Assembly (NCBI GenBank): GCA_964430305.1
Contig: CAYSEX010000078.1
Coordinates: forward strand, 1 to 8,227
Source of the DNA: CAIZGX01 sp964430305
GTDB lineage: Bacteria; Bacteroidota; Bacteroidia; Flavobacteriales_D; Sanyastnellaceae
Direction of reading: 5' to 3'
Length of the DNA: 8,227 nucleotides
A program made the translations under genes and the position numbers. The notes beneath the pieces were generated by a model, which was not told the DNA's origin, did no database searches, and saw only the letters and a list, made by a program, of their open reading frames with translations. Shown piece by piece: positions 5,575 through 8,227 of the stretch. Each line of letters begins with the position of its first letter. The first letter of the stretch is position 1.

Positions 5575-6885
5575 ATGTATCAAAAAATTACACTTTTTAT
5601 TCAGGCCATTTTAATACTTGGTGTGTCTACAGCGTTTTTCTTTTCAGAGAAAAGAGAAATATCAGATTCAGAAAAAAGAAAATTGGCGCAATGGCCTGCA
5701 TTAACAGATAGCACGTATATGAGCGGAGCCTATTTCAGAGGCATTTCAAGTTATGTGAATGATCAATTCCCAAAACGCGATGAGCTATTGGCTTTGAGCA
5801 ACACCATACGATACAACATGGGCTTGCATTTCGAAAATGAAATTCGTTTGGTAGTGGTACAAGCGGGAATGGAGCAGAGAACTGCGGGTTCCGATACCAG
5901 CAACACCTCTCTGAATGATTTTAATGATGCGTATTCGGGGGGAATGATTATTCTGAATGGAGCGGTTTTTACTTTGAATTCGGGTTCAACAGCTGTGTCG
6001 CCTGTTTTTGCGGCCATGCTCAATGATTACGCCAATGCCTTGCCGCAGGTTCAAGTATACTCTGCTGTGGCACCTCTTTCAAGTGCATACATTCCTGACG
6101 AGCAATATGCACATTTGAACGGAAAAAACGAAGCTACTTTGTTAGCTATTCGAGATCACCTCAATGGCAACGTAAAGTTTGCAGATGTAATGGCTGAAAT
6201 GAATGCGCACAGAAACGAAAAACTATTTTTTGGGACTGACCACCACTGGACAGCCAATGGTGCTTACCATGCCTATGTTGCCTTTTGCAAAGCGGCCGGC
6301 TTTACTCCGGTAGATCGTTCAGAAATGACCTACGAAAAAAGAGGAACGTTCTTGGGTTCACTTTATGACCTCACGAGGGATCCCAGCGTGCAAGAACACC
6401 CAGACACGCTTGAAATCTACAAACCCAAGGTAAGTTCAGAAAGTATTCGTTACGGAGAATCGGGATTTGACAACGGAAGGAAATGTGCGCTATTTAGTGG
6501 GGCTGTTGGTTACACCTGTTTCATTTCTGGAGATTATCCGCTAGAAAAAATTACAACAAGTATAAAAAATGGACGCAAAGCTTGTGTTATTAAAAACTCA
6601 ATGGGCAATGCATTTGCCGTTTATTTAGTTAGTCATTTTGAAGAGATCTATGTGGTCGATTTTCGGTATTCGAAGCACAACCTCATGACATTGATTCAAG
6701 ACAATAAAGTAACTGATTTAATTTTTGGAATGGGTATGTATGGCGCAATGAGCAGGGGAACAATAGGCATGATGCGCAATTTAGGATTGAATAAACCGTA
6801 CACAAAACCAAATGTAGAGTCACCTAATACAGAAAAAGAAATAGAGGTCATTGAGACCGAAAACGAAAAGAAAAGTGAGCAATGA
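5575..6885 (+). CDS. DHHW-family, AlgX/AlgJ-like periplasmic O-acetyltransferase
   Basis: A 436-residue protein with an N-terminal signal anchor or signal peptide (residues about 4-23) and the rest predicted outside the cytoplasm. Just after the membrane segment are SEKREISDSEKRKLAQWP and a YVNDQFPKRDELL segment, as in DHHW and AlgX/AlgJ-like proteins. The name-giving motif is in FFGTDHHWTANGAYHAY: Asp222-His-His224-Trp225 supplies the Asp-x-His pair, and Ser342 in a VIKNSMGNAF segment is the probable nucleophile. Having Asp-x-His before Ser is the permuted SGNH order known from AlgX and AlgJ. The FEEIYVVDFRYSKHN segment near residues 354-368 is also typical. In those systems this class of protein accepts acetyl from the MBOAT partner and places it on a polysaccharide. 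The last about 27 residues are a charged, Glu-rich tail. It starts one base after the MBOAT stop and overlaps the next gene by ATGA. The enzyme class is inferred; the acceptor is unknown. Confidence 0.9.
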   Translation: MYQKITLFIQAILILGVSTAFFFSEKREISDSEKRKLAQWPALTDSTYMSGAYFRGISSYVNDQFPKRDELLALSNTIRYNMGLHFENEIRLVVVQAGMEQRTAGSDTSNTSLNDFNDAYSGGMIILNGAVFTLNSGSTAVSPVFAAMLNDYANALPQVQVYSAVAPLSSAYIPDEQYAHLNGKNEATLLAIRDHLNGNVKFADVMAEMNAHRNEKLFFGTDHHWTANGAYHAYVAFCKAAGFTPVDRSEMTYEKRGTFLGSLYDLTRDPSVQEHPDTLEIYKPKVSSESIRYGESGFDNGRKCALFSGAVGYTCFISGDYPLEKITTSIKNGRKACVIKNSMGNAFAVYLVSHFEEIYVVDFRYSKHNLMTLIQDNKVTDLIFGMGMYGAMSRGTIGMMRNLGLNKPYTKPNVESPNTEKEIEVIETENEKKSEQ

Positions 6886-8227
6886 AAGTTAAAATCATCA
6901 TCTTCGGGTTAATCATTTTGACCCAACAAATCAGTGGTCAAAACTACCAAGAGAGCATTCAACTTTTGGGCATAGATACCAATTACCGTTGCATTCAATT
7001 TTCAACCAACCAAGCGGCTAAGCTGTTCAAAAAGAACATGGAGAAAAGTAAGCAAGGGGGAAGAACAGTTATTTATCATTACGGAGCAAGCCACATTCAA
7101 AGTGAGATTGTTACCGGCATTGCGAGCCGTTATTTACATGAAAAATTCGGGAGTGCGGGACCTGGGTTTTTCTTTCCGTTCTCTGCTGCAAATACCTACA
7201 ATAGCATCAACAGTAAAACGTCGCATACAGGTGAATGGACCTACGCCAAAAGTTTTCAGTTACCTCCAAAAATTCCACTCGGATTGCGCGGCATGACGGT
7301 AAGTTCAAAAGACACAGCAGCAAGTTTCACCATTACCATGAATGAAACTCTTCCAAAGGAAAAGTATCGACTGCAGTTTTTTTTAGAGATCAATCAAATG
7401 ACTCCGGAATTTGATATACTCCTCAATCAAAAAGTTGTGAAACATGTGAACAAAGACACCATTCAAAATCATTTTGGAGAGGCGTTTCTGGAAGTTGTAT
7501 TCGAGGATGAAATTAAAAATGTTTCGGTGCATCATAGTGGAACTTCTGAACTCGAAGAAACATTGACTTGTTACGGAATAAACATTGAGCATACCGCGAA
7601 GCATGGCTTATTGTATGAAGCTTTTGGTGTGGGTGCATCGCAATTTCAATCTGTTTTGTCACTTGAAAAATTAGAAAATCAGGCACCTCATCTGTTGCCT
7701 GATGTGGTCATCATTGATTTTGGAACGAACAATATTTTGTACACCAACACCATGGACAACAACATTCCAAGGTATGTTCATGAGATTGTGAGCAAATTCA
7801 AGGCAATAAATCCGGAAGTTTCCATTGTGTTCACATCTATGCAGGATCTTTATAGAAAAGGAAGTTACATAGATGCGGGTATTCGCTTCAATGAAGTGGT
7901 TGACTCTATGGCTCAAGTGACCAATTCGTTGTACTGGAATTTTTATGACTTATCGGGCGGGTACAAGAAAATTCGGTTTTGGCATGAAAAGGGCTATGCA
8001 CAAAGCGACTATATTCATTTAACGAAAAAAGGGTATGAAATCAAAGGGCGACTCTTGTTTGAGAGTATTGAAAAAACGCTCAACACCTTGAACACAAATA
8101 CAGATTTATCTGAACTTCGTCTACCAGTAAAAAAATACACCGAATTATTAAAAGCTCCTGACCCGGTATTACCCAAACAAGAACCAAGGGAGTCGGGAAA
8201 TAAAAAGTACTACACGGTTAAAAAAGG
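6882..8227 (+). CDS. Exported SGNH/GDSL hydrolase with start of a LysM domain (partial)
   Basis: The gene has no stop and runs off the window after 448 full codons. The start ATG overlaps the DHHW stop (ATGA). Residues 1-19 form a signal peptide (MKVKIIIFGLIILTQQISG). The SGNH blocks are present: YHYGASHIQSE with likely nucleophile Ser70, a Gly-containing FGVGASQFQS segment, DFGTNN with Gly281 and Asn283 (oxyanion block III), and SDYIHLTKKGYEIKG with Asp376-x-x-His379. Block I is Gly-Ala-Ser rather than the usual Gly-Asp-Ser. A beta-rich insert of about 150 residues lies between blocks I and II. After the catalytic domain comes a Pro/Glu/Lys linker and then YYTVKKG (443-449), the start typical of a LysM peptidoglycan-binding repeat. 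It is probably a periplasmic esterase or transferase acting on acylated cell-wall or surface glycan with the two genes before it. The exact reaction is unknown. Confidence 0.88.
   Translation, partial: MKVKIIIFGLIILTQQISGQNYQESIQLLGIDTNYRCIQFSTNQAAKLFKKNMEKSKQGGRTVIYHYGASHIQSEIVTGIASRYLHEKFGSAGPGFFFPFSAANTYNSINSKTSHTGEWTYAKSFQLPPKIPLGLRGMTVSSKDTAASFTITMNETLPKEKYRLQFFLEINQMTPEFDILLNQKVVKHVNKDTIQNHFGEAFLEVVFEDEIKNVSVHHSGTSELEETLTCYGINIEHTAKHGLLYEAFGVGASQFQSVLSLEKLENQAPHLLPDVVIIDFGTNNILYTNTMDNNIPRYVHEIVSKFKAINPEVSIVFTSMQDLYRKGSYIDAGIRFNEVVDSMAQVTNSLYWNFYDLSGGYKKIRFWHEKGYAQSDYIHLTKKGYEIKGRLLFESIEKTLNTLNTNTDLSELRLPVKKYTELLKAPDPVLPKQEPRESGNKKYYTVKK

Noticed and set aside
5763..6023. 86-residue minus-strand frame
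   Set aside because: Antisense to the DHHW gene, without recognisable motifs.
7102..7916. Short frames at 7102-7296 (+), 7383-7604 (-) and 7671-7916 (-)
   Set aside because: All fall inside the long SGNH hydrolase reading frame that starts at 6882, which carries a signal peptide and all catalytic blocks.

Overview
The window looks like a piece of a Bacteroidota chromosome, most likely a Flavobacteriales-type organism. This rests on the gene families (ORF6N protein, KOW-like/Smr protein, MBOAT + DHHW pair, group III truncated haemoglobin), AT-rich coding sequence, absence of clear Shine-Dalgarno sites, and matches to the Bacteroidota -7 promoter consensus TAnnTTTG. The taxonomic call is inference. 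No tRNA, rRNA, CRISPR array, insertion sequence or phage structural gene was seen, and no gap between genes exceeds about 105 bases.

Left part (9-875, + strand): an ORF6N-domain protein with a central coiled coil and a phospholipase-D-like C-terminal domain whose HKD motif has Arg in place of Lys. It faces the next genes convergently, and an imperfect inverted repeat over its stop codon may act as a shared terminator.

Middle part (922-4075, - strand), in transcription order: a short Smr-domain protein (4075-3479); then a tightly packed group of an exported barrel-like protein (3409-2834), a group III truncated haemoglobin (2837-2487), a second exported barrel-like protein (2490-1771) and a secreted protein of unknown function (1755-922). 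The first three members of that group overlap through ATGA junctions and the fourth follows after 15 bases, so they are very probably one translationally coupled operon. Candidate TAnnTTTG elements lie exactly four bases upstream of the ATG of both the Smr gene and the first operon gene, which suggests leaderless or nearly leaderless transcripts.

Right part (4179-8227, + strand), divergent from the Smr gene: a three-gene envelope O-acylation cassette. It comprises an AlgI/PatA-like MBOAT membrane acyltransferase, an AlgX/AlgJ-like DHHW protein with the Asp-x-His and Ser residues of a permuted SGNH active site, and an exported SGNH/GDSL hydrolase. The third gene is cut by the window edge just as a LysM-like peptidoglycan-binding segment begins. 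Junctions of 1 base and a 4-base overlap argue for one transcript. By analogy with AlgI/AlgJ/AlgX and PatA/PatB, the membrane protein would pass acyl groups across the inner membrane and the periplasmic partners would transfer or remove them on a cell-wall or surface polysaccharide. The LysM segment favours peptidoglycan, but this is inference. The most notable part of the window is this cassette, including a GAS instead of GDS nucleophile block in the hydrolase.
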